DNA of 19,405 nt from Actinomortierella ambigua (taxonomy: Eukaryota; Mortierellomycota; Mortierellomycetes; Mortierellales; Mortierellaceae): assembly GCA_016098155.1 (NCBI GenBank), contig JAAAJB010000639.1, forward strand, positions 1-19,405. The letters run 5' to 3'. The notes below the pieces were generated by a model. It had not been told where the DNA came from. It ran no database searches and saw only the letters and a list, made by a program, of their open reading frames with translations. This document shows positions 1 through 9,419 of this stretch, piece after piece; the first letter of the stretch is position 1; each line of letters starts with the position of its first letter. The position numbers and the translations under genes were made by a program.

Positions 1-387
1 TTTGAACAGTGCGATCCCATCAGCGATTGATGTGAGCAAGGCTGGTACACCAGCTTTAGATTGTTCGGTCAGCTGGCAACCAGCCATCGATGCACTCAAA
101 TACGTCCAAGAGAAGCTGGAGAGCATCGCTGCAGAAGGGTCTCCCACCCTCAAGCTGGCGATCCAAGCGATCGAATTAGTAATCACCAGTCTCAGCCAAA
201 GCAGCAAAGATATTGCCGTGGAATTCATAATTGGCCCTATGAAATCGGTCATGGTCGTTTTACAGACACTTGAATATTCTGTCTCTGCGGAGATTCTTGC
301 TGAAGTTATTGAATGTCTGGTACAGGCCATCCCAAAGGATCCTGCGAATCCTGGCACTAAGAATGCTCTGGCCTCCCCACAGGAGAT
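1..387 (+). CDS. 3' part of an unrecognised coding exon, cut by the window edge
   Basis: An open frame (frame 2) runs from the left edge of the window to a TAA at 389-391, giving about 129 residues with no necessary ATG, so the true start lies outside. The encoded segment is mostly helical (for example KYVQEKLESIAAEG and VEFIIGPMKSVMVVLQ) and matches no family I recognise. The codons at the stop also form a good splice donor, GTAAGA at 388-393. The exon may therefore end at 387 in phase 2 rather than at the stop. A pyrimidine-rich acceptor (TTCACTGTAG, ending at 488) would then join it in frame to the open frame that enters the kinase remnant downstream. It may be the N-terminal region of that damaged kinase gene, as an inference. 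Both readings, terminal exon or spliced exon, remain possible. Confidence 0.45.
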
Positions 388-607
388 GTAAGAGGATAGG
401 ATATCCTCTACGCTCTACCGATCAAGCGTGCGCGTCTCGACCTACCGATAACTCCTACGGATGTTCCAGATGGCTTTCTTCACTGTAGTCTGATGGCTGT
501 TGTGATAAGGCGTCGTTTCATACTTTTTATTTCTGTGATTATCATTTTTTATACAAATACGTTGTTCCAACATAGCTTGTTCCACATCTTTGATCAATAC
601 ATTTTCG

Positions 608-1202
608 CTCCGTATACTATTAGTTACCACGACGAGCTTGTCCTTATTATGGAGTATGCCGAGGGAGGTAGTCTCAAGAGTGCTATCAACAGGCGCAGGC
701 TTGACTGGCCAGCCAGGGTTCGTATTGCCCAAGAGATTACTCGTGGCCTCGCCTACCTCCACCAAGAGGACATTCTTCACCGTGACCTCACGAGTTCCAA
801 TGTGCTCCTCACCTGGTCCATGGAGGTCAAATTGGTCGATTTCGGCCTGGCTAACATGAAACTCATGGCCAACAGCATGGACTCGTTGACTATTTATAGC
901 GTAGGTTCGGTCCTTTGGATGGCACCAGAACTCTTGTCGGCTATACCCAGTTACATGACTAAGTCAGATATGTCTGTTTTTGGCGTGGTGATACGGGAGA
1001 TGACCGCCAAAGTTACCCGACGACACTCCGCAAATGGATCGAACGATGCTGGCAGCAGGATCCGTCGATGCGGCCAGAGGCGATTGAGATGATCTTTTAC
1101 GATGATGAGGATTGTGGCTCCTCTGACTCCTTATCCGGAATTAATCTTGCAACATCTGAAGGCGACCTGACAGATGTTGAGGTCGATCTCAGCGGCGGCT
1201 AG
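608..1202 (+). pseudogene. TKL-type protein kinase remnant, N-lobe missing and C-lobe frameshifted
   Basis: Frame 1 encodes a recognisable kinase core. It has the hinge region LVLIMEYAEGGSL, the catalytic loop HRDLTSSN (Asp codon at 784-786), the magnesium-binding DFG in VDFGLA, the APE motif in WMAPELL, and SDMSVFGVV of subdomain IX. Before about position 608 there is no glycine-rich loop, no ATP-binding lysine and no helix-C glutamate. The sequence there is AT-rich and encodes only a hydrophobic stretch. Near 1010-1020 the frame breaks. The end of the kinase, KWIERCWQQDPSMRPEA, resumes in frame 3 and ends in an acidic tail at TAG 1200-1202. About 25 residues expected between subdomains IX and XI are absent at the break, so this is a deletion with a frameshift rather than a single indel. 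The family resembles the expanded tyrosine-kinase-like proteins of early-diverging fungi. A functional kinase is unlikely; an unrecognised intron at the break is the alternative. Confidence 0.7.
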
Positions 1203-1267
1203 TCTACCGCAGCATAGCCACATGCTGTACTTCGTCCAGATGATACTATGCTTTCTCCGCCGCAAGC

Positions 1268-1313
1268 CCCTGGGTTGAACAAAACCCTGGGTTGAACAAA
1301 AAAAAAAAAAAAA
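1268..1313. repeat. Two-copy 17-bp tandem repeat running into an A16 tract
   Basis: The unit CCCTGGGTTGAACAAAA occurs at 1268-1284 and again, perfectly, at 1285-1301. The second copy runs directly into a tract of 16 A (1298-1313). It lies 66 bp after the stop of the kinase remnant. The rest of the gap up to the SIL1 stop at 1451 is AT-rich, with an AATAAA-like signal near 1386-1391 that could serve plus-strand transcripts. Nothing else is visible in the gap. Confidence 0.85.
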
Positions 1314-1450
1314 GACAACAGATTCAGAAGCTTAAATTGCCAGATACGCACCAAGTTTAGCTAGTTGTAGACATCTATTCCCGATAATAAAAGAAGGGTG
1401 GTAAACTAATATACAGCCTCGATGAGGACAAAGAGGATCAAGGCGCCCCG

Positions 1451-2911
1451 TTACAATTCTGTGTGACGGATCGGGGAGGAGCACGAGTCAGGAAAAGTCT
1501 TGGCGAGCATCTCCACTGCGTCGGCGATGGCCTCTCGGCTGCTGGAGGAGTCCTTGCTGTTGAACAGGGACTCGGACAGAACCTCACACCAAGGACCCAC
1601 ATCGACAATGAGTGGCTGAGCGGGCTCCTGTTCATTGATCTCCTCCGGAGGAATCCAAGATGGCACAGGGCTAGGTTGCTCCCGCTGCGAAGAGATGGGG
1701 TCCTGTGGACCCTGCTCATTAGTGCCCTCTCCCGCGCCACCGGCCGTCGCTGCCATCTTGCGCATGTCGGGGTCTGCGAAATCGGCCATAAACACGGCAC
1801 ACTTGCGACGGAAGGTTGGGTCGGTCGAGTTGGAGAAGGCTGTGGCGAGGTTGAGGATGTCTTCGTTGGTCAGAATGTCCTGGTTCCCGCGGACGATATT
1901 TCCAAAGGCCGTGACCAGTCGGCGAGCGACCATTAGGTCAGATTCGGCGGTCATGAGCGTCAACAGGTGGCGATGCAGGTCGAGGTGGATGGCGGCCTTT
2001 TGGACGGCAGGGTGGTTCTGGACGGCATTGCCGACCACGAGGGCGGCATTGGACCGCAAGACCCGCTCACGATCGCACAGTCCCTGGGCTGCCGTATCTG
2101 GGTGGCAAACCAACAGCTCCATCACGGACCGCAGGCCGGATCCCTGTGCTAACCGTAGTCCAAAATCCATCTCACTGACGAGCTCGCCAAGTTCTTCCAG
2201 CGCCATCTCAACGTGGGTTAGCGCGCTATCGGCAGACTCGATGACCGATAGGTACTCTGTGAAGGCTGCGTGATCGTCCAGAGTCAAACGTGGGTTGGGT
2301 TTGTGAAACTCCGGCAAGTCATTCAAGATGGTAGCGCCGCCGGATGGTTCTTGTTTTGCCTCTTGTTGTTGGTCGTTTGTATCAAACGTTGCCTGCGTCG
2401 AGTCGCTGAGATCGTGGTGCTGTGTGCCAGTCTGATCCGTGTCAACAACGAGAACGGCGTTCCTGGGGTCCGACGGGTCCACCTTTTCGTTTGGATCCAT
2501 GAGCTTGGCATACTTTTTGTGCGTCGCAAAATCCATTTGCACATGCAGACCTAGAGTAATGATAAAGAATAAAGAATGTGCCAGTCAGCATCGTTTTTTT
2601 TTTTTCGTCCTTGGCTCGATGTAGTGTCCAGGCAGTACTCTCAGCGCAGGGTCATTTTTCTCTGTACCTGGAGGAATCTGTTGGCCTTCGAGGATCTCTT
2701 TAAATTCGTGGGTGGGGACGAATGCTCTTGGGTAGCAGCTGCCTTCCCTGCAGATAATGTCGCCAGACTCGCTGTCAAGCACAACATCGATAGGCGCACT
2801 GCGAGTATCTTCATTCTTGACTTGGACCTTGTGGCTAGGTGGGGCATTGGCCATGGCGACAGCCGCACAGAGGCCGAGAATGACAACAGCTCGCTTAAAC
2901 AGGCGGACCAT
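1451..2911 (-). CDS. SIL1: SIL1-type nucleotide exchange factor for ER Hsp70 (BiP/Kar2), two exons
   Basis: The proposed structure is complement(join(1451..2550,2668..2911)), giving 447 residues. The intron is 117 nt, with donor GTACAG, acceptor CTCTAG and a CTGAC branch candidate. The junction codon GGT rebuilds IPPGLHVQMDF, which is the conserved entry of SIL1 proteins (PPGLHVRMN in relatives, from memory). Residues 1-23 form a signal peptide: basic MVRLFKR, hydrophobic core, ANA cleavage site. Next come CYPRAFVPTHEF, the family N-terminal signature, and then a helical armadillo-like region at about 110-310. A variable acidic tail ends in HTEL, an HDEL-like ER retrieval signal. By family knowledge it releases ADP from lumenal Hsp70 during protein import and folding. 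The start ATG (2909-2911) is chosen because it directly opens the signal peptide. Upstream in-frame sequence is pyrimidine-rich leader. Cytosolic FES1 is excluded by the signal peptide and retrieval signal. Confidence 0.9.
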
Positions 2912-4191
2912 GGCGAAGATGTCGAGGTGAACTGGCCAATGGAAAGAGATGGGGGTACAAGAGTGGGGAGGAGGGAGAGTTGCGAAGGTGTGGGTTAGGG
3001 TGGAAAGAGAGAATAGAGAGAAAGAGAGGGGAAGGGGGGAGGGATTAAAGGGGTTTTCAATGCTACAGGGTGGAAGACAAAAGAATAAAGCTTCGTGGCA
3101 AAATGAAAAACGACCTCTCTCAGATCGCTTCCACCTGGTCCAATCAAAATTGAGTACATGGCTCACTACCAGGCCTCCAGCGCCTCTGTGATCACAACCG
3201 TTGGAATCAAGATCACGCATGATTATTGTGTCCAGGTACAGCTGATAAGCTCATCCTCGAATGAGTTGAAGCAGAATTTGAGGGGAAAGGCATCGTCGTC
3301 TTTGATGATTCGACGGGTTGAGACGACCATGATACCTGTCGAGAGCGGCAGAATGATATGCATAGGTTGTCCCCAAGTCTAAGAAAAGCAGTCTTCAGAA
3401 GATTTTCCTTCTCCGTAATTGCGTCTCAAATATCCCACAGTTTTCACCAAGAGCGACTACGAATCAATCTTTCATTTTCGTCTGAGAAAAACAACAAAGC
3501 CACCGCGGTTGCAGCCACTATAAAAGAGCAATTTGATCTGATTTTGTGGGTTCTTTAGTTAGTTCTGTTCGTAAATCGCTATATTAAATAGTGGTGTACT
3601 ACAGTATTCCCAGCGGTCAATCATCCGAATGCCGACTCGAAAGGGGCTGAATCCTTCGGTTCAGGTCCGCGAGAATAATCGCAATCCAAGACTTGGTGCG
3701 CTCTGAGCAATACTGGGGGTCGTGCTCCACCCCAGAGTTGTATTAGCCGCTATGACATCTCCAACTTTCAAAAAAAAAAAAGCCAGCCGCCTCTTCATAA
3801 GGTCCTGCTCTGTTCAACCTCGCCAGAGAAAGAGAGAGAGACGATATTGCTTCAAGAATCTTTCGCTCTTTGATTCCATTCCATGTGGTTAATTTATCCA
3901 ACAGAAAAGAGCAGTTCACACAAAGATGGTCTATTTTGTGGAACAAGAGAGACACCCCAGCAAGGTCTTGGCGGGGGCTGCAGATAAAAAACTTTTGAGC
4001 GATTTTGATTCTGAAGCAGGACGAATTCGACATTCGGCAGCCAAAAAAATTGTGACCCCCTGTTCGCTTCGGTGGCTTTGATCAAGAGAGGGGAACGAGG
4101 TGAGCGAGGCGATGCACAATCAATGTTGCTTGAGCTACCTCAAGGTCGCCGTTGTCATTCATCACATCACCCCGGAAGCCAGCATCACACA
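2912..4191. other. Divergent intergenic region between SIL1 and FAL1
   Basis: About 1.28 kb separates two divergently transcribed genes and should hold both promoters. The SIL1 side (2940-3060) is a strand-biased purine/pyrimidine stretch typical of a leader or core promoter. An isolated minus-strand ORF of 35 codons (3223-3330, starting MVVSTRRIIKDDD) looks protein-like but is too short to call. Short homopurine runs occur at 3768-3781 and 3825-3840. A cluster of dyad symmetries at 3647-3744 is listed separately. Other short open frames here look like chance. No tRNA or 5S rRNA could be recognised. Confidence 0.6.
3647..3744. other. Cluster of hairpin-forming dyads, possible structured RNA or regulatory element
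   Basis: Three inverted repeats lie within 98 bp. The first is CTGAATCC-TTC-GGTTCAG (3647-3664), seven base pairs with one bulged T. The second is CCAAG-A-CTTGG (3686-3696). The third is a longer stem pairing AATAC with GTATT and CTGGGG with CCCCAG (3709-3744). The segment is GC-richer than its flanks. A TATA-like string (CTATATTAAATAG) lies near 3578-3590. GGTTCAGGTCC at 3657-3667 resembles a Pol III B box but lacks the invariant A, and I could not fold a tRNA around it. No known snRNA, SRP or RNase P motif was recognised. Confidence 0.35.
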
Positions 4192-5788
4192 ATGGGAATC
4201 AACGCAAAAGAGGACGAGAAGCTGCAGTTCGAGACATCCGAGGAGGTCAAAGGTACCAATTGTTGATATCATGGGACTCTTTTGCTACCAGCCAAACAGC
4301 GACAAAACTTCACGGACAACTGGCTGCTTCGTAGTGCACATTACTTGATAGACTCGATTGATCTGACATCCTGTTGTTGTTTTCCGAAACTCTTCTTTCC
4401 ACAACAGTTGTCCCCACTTTCGACTCTCTTGGACTCAAGGACGATTTGCTTCGAGGCATCTACGCCTACAGTAAGTCCCAATGTTTCAACTACCAGTGGA
4501 AGAAGATCCCGTTGTGACGAAGACAGTATTCTCACCGCTACTCCGCCTTGAACTCTACCCACCCCACCCACTCCCCTTCCTTTAATAGACTTTGAGAGAC
4601 CATCGGCAATTCAGCAGCGTGCCATCCGCCCCATCACCAAAGGTCGCGATGTGATTGCGCAAGCGCAATCTGGCACGGGTAAGACGGCGACGTTCTCCAT
4701 CTCGATTCTGCAGTCGATCGACACATCGATCCGCGAGACACAGGCACTGGTGTTGGCGCCGACGCGTGAGTTGGCAATCCAAATTCAGAGTGTGATTCTG
4801 GCCTTGGGCGACTATATGAATGTGCAGTGCCACGCCTGCATCGGTGGCACCAGCATCGGTGAGGATATCCGACAGCTGGACTATGGCCAGCATGTTGTCG
4901 TCGGCACACCGGGTCGTGTCTTTGACATGATCCGTCGCCGGAATCTGCGCACGCGCGCGATCAAGATGATGGTGTTGGATGAGGCGGACGAGTTGTTGAA
5001 CCAGGGATTCAAGGAGCAGATCTATAACGTGTATCGGTACCTGCCACCATCGACACAGGTCGTGATCTTGTCGGCCACGCTGCCACACGATGTGTTGGAG
5101 ATGACGTCCAAGTTTATGTCGGACCCGATCCGGATTCTGGTGAAGCGTGACGAGTTGACCTTGGAGGGAATCAAGCAGTTCTTTGTTGCGGTTGAGAAGG
5201 AGGACTGGAAGTTTGACACGCTGTGCGATCTGTACGATACCCTGACGATCACCCAGGCCGTCATTTTTTGCAACACCCGCAGAAAGGTCGATTGGTTGAC
5301 GACAAAGATGCGCGAGGCCAACTTTACGGTGTCGTCCATGCACGGTGAGATGCCTCAGAAGGAGCGTGATGCAATTATGCAAGAGTTCCGTCAGGGCGCT
5401 AGCCGTGTCCTTATCACGACCGATGTTTGGGCCCGTGGTATCGATGTCCAACAGGTTTCCCTGGTCGTTAACTACGATCTGCCCACCAACCGTGAGAACT
5501 ATATCCATCGTATCGGTCGTTCGGGACGTTTTGGACGCAAGGGTGTCGCCATCAACTTTGTCACCCAGGACGACATCAAGATTCTGCGCGATATTGAAAA
5601 CTACTACTCTACCCAGATTGATGAGATGCCGATGAACGTCTCTGATTGTACGTTTTATGACACAGACAAATTTGACGGAAGAAAAAAAAAGGAATATGAT
5701 GTATTGCATGGAATATCAAAGATGTACAAACTAACCTTGCTGTTTATCTTGCTTTTACTCTCTTTCTTTCCATTTTCTAGTGATGTAA
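4192..5788 (+). CDS. FAL1: DEAD-box RNA helicase of the eIF4A-III / FAL1 type, four exons
   Basis: The proposed structure is join(4192..4252,4408..4470,4589..5647,5781..5788), giving 396 residues, the normal family length. Intron lengths are 155, 118 and 133 nt. The rebuilt N-terminus reads [18 protein letters not shown], then the Q motif around PSAIQQRAI. Helicase motifs follow in order: Walker A AQSGTGKT (residues 67-74), PTREL (99-103), DEAD (172-175), SAT (203-205) and HRIGRSGR (348-355). The variants [26 protein letters not shown] and [10 protein letters not shown] favour eIF4A-III/FAL1 over translation factor eIF4A. Family members act in the nucleus, as the exon-junction-complex core in many eukaryotes or in 18S rRNA maturation as yeast Fal1; which applies here cannot be read from sequence. 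The start MGIN is chosen because the conserved N-terminus follows it; an in-frame ATG further upstream is less likely. The last exon encodes only two and two-thirds codons. Confidence 0.95.
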
Positions 5789-5932
5789 CGCGCATATACG
5801 CCGTCTGTAATAAATTTTTACTCTATATACATTTGACTTTTAACATCAGCATTCAGTCGATGGATCATGACTTTTTTTCGAGGCTCATAATGGATTTTGA
5901 AGTAACGTTTGAACGCCCACACAAAACTTTGC

Positions 5933-5953
5933 TTTTTTTTTTTTTTTTTTTTT
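5933..5953. repeat. T21 homopolymer between convergent gene ends
   Basis: A run of 21 T lies in the 248-bp gap between the convergent stops of FAL1 (5788) and MTQ1 (6037). The flanking DNA is AT-rich, with an AATAAA at 5810-5815 suited to 3'-end formation of FAL1. The run is a homopolymer prone to length error in sequencing, and it encodes nothing. Confidence 0.8.
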
Positions 5954-6036
5954 ATTGTGGAAAACGGGGTTCTCCTTCTCGCCTCTCGAGTTTTATTTTG
6001 CTCCGCAACATCTGACAAAAAAGAAAATTCAATCCG

Positions 6037-7164
6037 CTATCGGGAAGCGATAATACAGCGTGCTCGCACTGCCAAATCCCTCCAGACCTCTATCCGCGCG
6101 AATCCAGCCTCGCGCACATATCGCGAGACATCCTCGACCTGATGATCTCCTCCAATCTCCAGGACCAGCTCCGGCACATCCGTTTGATCCACAACGACTC
6201 CGTTGGGGCGTGTCCGCCCGGTTTTCAGGACCGACGCAGCCATCTTGGCAATGTGTGGATAGAACGCCAGTCCACGGTCGTCGGCAATCAGGGCCTTGGG
6301 ATCCTCCCATTGCCGGACCTCTGGCTCCAGCGTCGCAAGCTCTTCCGGGTCAATGTACGGCGGGTTGGAAACAATGAGGTTATAGCCCTGGGAGTGTGGA
6401 TCGCTCGGGACACGACTTGGTGACCAATGCATCAGGGTCTCCTTAGCCGACTCACTAAACAGATCGAGCTGCTCAAACCGGACGGTGTTCGACTGGAGTG
6501 GCTGGTCCTCTTGGCCGTCGAGGAGGTTGCGGTTAAAGTCAAGGTTGTCGCGAGCCAGCTGTACGGCACGTTTGTCGAGATCGACACCCAGCACCCCTGT
6601 TGAGTTGGGTGGGAGCATGGAGGCGAGACCAAGGGCGATGCAGCCGGACCCTGTGCAGAGATCGGCGATGCTGTAGCGATCGCCTTTGTTCACCTTGGTG
6701 GTGGTGGTGGTGCTGGTGGTGCCGGGGTCATGTCGGAGGAGGAGGAGACTCGAGGAAAGTCGACTGGCCAAATATTGCGTCCACTCCTCGGTCTCCCATC
6801 GCGGAATTAGGGTGGGCGGTCGTGTCAGGATCTCTAGATTCAGGAAGGGTTGTGTCCCTAGAATATATTGTAATGGTTTCCGATGTAGGACCCGCTGCTG
6901 GATATAGTCTTCGAGAAGCGCAAGGGCGACGTCGCTGCGTTGGCTCTTGGAGGGCTTGCAAAGAGTCGAGGGGTTGTCGTTGTCACCATCCTTTACCCTC
7001 TTCGTCGACATTGCTTTTGTCTTTGACTTTGATGCTTCCTCATTAGCGTGCTTCCATAGCCACTTGAGCTCTTGTGCGGCGTGGCTCTCACTGTCGTTGC
7101 AGACGGGGACGAGCAATTGCGTCAGCCGTTGGCGGAGGTGAGAAGCAAGTCTAGGCTGGATCAT
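6037..7164 (-). CDS. MTQ1: Mitochondrial peptide chain release factor N5-glutamine methyltransferase (HemK/PrmC family)
   Basis: A single uninterrupted frame encodes 375 residues. The S-adenosylmethionine-binding motif I is ADLCTGSGCIALGLA (about 167-181). The catalytic NPPY motif that holds the target glutamine is at 267-270 (VSNPPYIDPEE). The IPRWETEEW segment (about 120-128) replaces bacterial PRPETE; the same tryptophan occurs, as I recall, in yeast Mtq1, which supports the mitochondrial paralogue. The N-terminal helical domain is longer than in bacterial HemK, with a Lys/Ser-rich insert at about 43-76. A threonine run sits at 149-156. By family knowledge it methylates the GGQ glutamine of the mitochondrial release factor and promotes translation termination. 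The ATG at 7162-7164 begins a basic, Arg-containing N-terminus compatible with import. No intron is needed. The gene converges on FAL1. Confidence 0.9.
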   Translation of the reverse strand: MIQPRLASHLRQRLTQLLVPVCNDSESHAAQELKWLWKHANEEASKSKTKAMSTKRVKDGDNDNPSTLCKPSKSQRSDVALALLEDYIQQRVLHRKPLQYILGTQPFLNLEILTRPPTLIPRWETEEWTQYLASRLSSSLLLLRHDPGTTSTTTTTKVNKGDRYSIADLCTGSGCIALGLASMLPPNSTGVLGVDLDKRAVQLARDNLDFNRNLLDGQEDQPLQSNTVRFEQLDLFSESAKETLMHWSPSRVPSDPHSQGYNLIVSNPPYIDPEELATLEPEVRQWEDPKALIADDRGLAFYPHIAKMAASVLKTGRTRPNGVVVDQTDVPELVLEIGGDHQVEDVSRYVREAGFARIEVWRDLAVRARCIIASR

Positions 7165-8136
7165 CTATGATATTTTGGTTTGTTTTGTTGTGTTTGTTTG
7201 AGGCATTGATGATCCTCAGTTATGGGTTTTAGCTTGATAGGCAGTGTACAGCTTGCGAGAACGGACAGAGGAGGGGAAGTGAATGCCAGTGTGATCATAC
7301 TCCTTGTGGTACGTTCGACAGGACGTTGGTGGTCTTTGAAAGTCGCGAAAATGGACGGAGACCGAAGTCATGGTGTTGGAGCATTTTTTTTTCCTCATTC
7401 ATTCATAACACACCCAAGCCACTTGCCTATAAATTTCTGCGTGAATGCAAGGGAGATTCACACTTCTCACCTTCCCCCCTTCATCGTTCCCACTACATCG
7501 TAAGTTGACTTGAACTTGATCAGAAAAAGCGCATCCTCATTCCTCCCTTCCTCCCCTCCACCCCGTATTCGCAAATAAACTGTTAGACTGGCAGGGATTC
7601 CCCATTCCCTGTTGGTCGCATAGCAGAGGGCCGCTCCTTGAGAGAGGTCGCACTTACACTGTTTGCCAGATCACCAATCCGCCGTTTGAGGATGCGCTCG
7701 ACTTTTTCGCGGAGCTCGTTTATAGGTATGCGGTTGACATCTATTCTAAACATTTTCCTTCTCTTTTATTTTCTCCAGCCCTTCTCTTTCTCTCTTTCTG
7801 TTTAGATAAGCGGAACCACGTCCAATGGGTAGTCAATCCTCAGCCTGCAATGCTTAGCTGCTGTTGGATGACAACTGGATGTGGAACCTTCCCAAGACTA
7901 TTGCAAAACCAGAAGCAGCACTCCAGCAGCGTAAAGCGTGTAGTGTTGCATCCGGCTCGCATGGGTTTGGCAAGGATTCCAATCCAGATATAACTTTTGA
8001 GTTCAAATTGCAATGGCTACGATGCTTGCAGGCATCAACGATGAAGGTTTTGACTAAATGTTGTAGTGGATGGACAATAATAATAAAAGTTTCTCATTGA
8101 AATGAAAAAGGTGCTGATTGCATTGTCTATTGGGGC
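7165..8136. other. Intergenic region with a probable short spliced plus-strand transcript of unknown product
   Basis: Signals of a transcription unit line up on the plus strand. TATAAA is at 7428-7433, and a GTAAGT donor is at 7500-7505. Candidate acceptors end at 7593 and 7623. A second intron of 80 nt, 7726-7805, has donor GTATGC and acceptor TTTAG. AATAAA is at 8082-8087. Using ATG 7445, exons 7445..7499, 7624..7725 and 7806..7993 give an unbroken 114-codon frame that ends in TAA and resembles nothing I know. Another frame of the middle exon also looks protein-like (NPPFEDALDFFAELV) but has no ATG and stops just after the second junction. A non-coding transcript is equally possible. The first 260 bp should also hold the MTQ1 promoter on the opposite strand. 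Confidence 0.3.
7428..7433 (+). promoter_or_regulatory. TATA box of the putative transcription unit
   Basis: TATAAA sits 12 bp before the first ATG (7445) and about 67 bp before the GTAAGT donor at 7500. Because the ATG falls so close, it may itself be upstream of the transcription start, which weakens the proposed coding reading and leaves room for a non-coding first exon. Confidence 0.4.
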
Positions 8137-8737
8137 TTAATCGCTCGATGGTCTTGGCGAGGGTGTCTTGGGGGACCACTGGGTTTGCTGCTTGCTCACC
8201 AGGACCAGATCCTCGCTCTCATCTTCGGCGGCGCCGATGATCTCGCCCGATTCACCGACCTCTACAGTCTCTGCAGCACTACTGTGATCGTGCTCGTCGT
8301 CTTGATGGTGGTGGTGGTTGTCTGCATAACAGTCTCGCCCTTCGTCGCTGTTGTCTGGAAGGGAGGATGTCGAGCGCGACCCAAGTCGTGCATGGACCTC
8401 GCTATCGAGTTGACGCTTGAGTGCCTCCAGACGCGCTGTCTCCTGCAGCAGCATGCTAACACGATCGACAAGCATGCCCTCGAGTGGGTCAGGCTTGCGG
8501 CGATGGAGGGGACTTGTCGTCTTCCTTTCGTTTGTAGCGTCGTCGTGGTAGGGATCCGACGACAACAAGAGGCTCTGCCGCTCGCGGCGCAAGAGCTCTA
8601 CCTCGTGCGCCAACTGTGCTTTTTCAGCCTCCAACTGCGCCTTGTCCTGCTCGAGCCGTTCGACCTGCAGCTCGGCACGGACCTTGCGGGTCTGGAGCTC
8701 CTCAACACGCGACTCGAGCCACTGGTGTTGTTGTTGT

Positions 8738-8768
<31 letters not shown>

Positions 8769-9379
8769 GTAAGGCGATGGTCGCTTGGAGGTCTTTCTGG
8801 CTTTCCCGATCCCGATCGACCGATCCGCTCGAATCGCGTGAGAATTGCTCCATGGAGGCCCGTCGAGAGCCAAGCGTTGGTTTTGTTGATGGACTTGCAC
8901 TGCCTCCGCCCCCTCCTGCTCCACCACCACCACCACCACCGCTGCCTCGACCAAAGCTACTGCTGAGACGTCCAAGGTTCAAGGACGAAGTCGACGATCC
9001 GCCAAAGAGGCCGCCAAGTCGGGAGCCTCCACTTGTCGGACCTTGATCATTTGCGCCACCAGCCACAGTGGAGGGAGGTTCACTGGTAGTTGGAGAAAGG
9101 CTTTCGACCAGCGACGCAGACGATCCACCGGTGGAGATCATCAACTCCTGGATGGTTTCCTTGACCTCCATGGCCAGTATGGCGCGGCTCGCCTCTTGCT
9201 CGCGCTTGCGAAGCAAGGTACCGCCTCGTCGGACACCCATCATCTGGCTCATGTCGCGAATCATCTTTTCGACCCCGGCTAGATTGTCGGCCATCTCGGA
9301 AAACGTCGCCATCTGGACCCGGGACGACATTTCGAGCTGATCTCGGAGTTCTTGTAACCTGTCTGCCTGCAACTGATCC

Positions 9380-9419
<40 letters not shown>

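Noticed and set aside
493..600. A transmembrane segment (FILFISVIIIFYTNTLF) forming a receptor-like kinase with the downstream kinase core.
   Set aside because: The stretch is AT-rich DNA at a breakpoint where the kinase N-lobe should be. Hydrophobicity is expected from T-rich codons, and it is more likely intronic or decayed sequence.
3600..3745. A tRNA gene, suggested by GGTTCAGGTCC and a CTCGAAA loop-like string.
   Set aside because: The B box lacks the invariant A, no acceptor or D stems pair, and no Pol III terminator follows.
4582..5709. 375-codon minus-strand open frame covering the FAL1 gene.
   Set aside because: It is the antisense shadow of the conserved helicase exon; the codons of the plus strand fully explain it.
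8185..8772. Plus-strand ORF with a poly-leucine end, and similar plus-strand ORFs across 8600-13650.
   Set aside because: They are antisense to the polyglutamine and coiled-coil coding sequence of the PH gene; poly-Leu is simply CTG/TTG opposite CAG/CAA.
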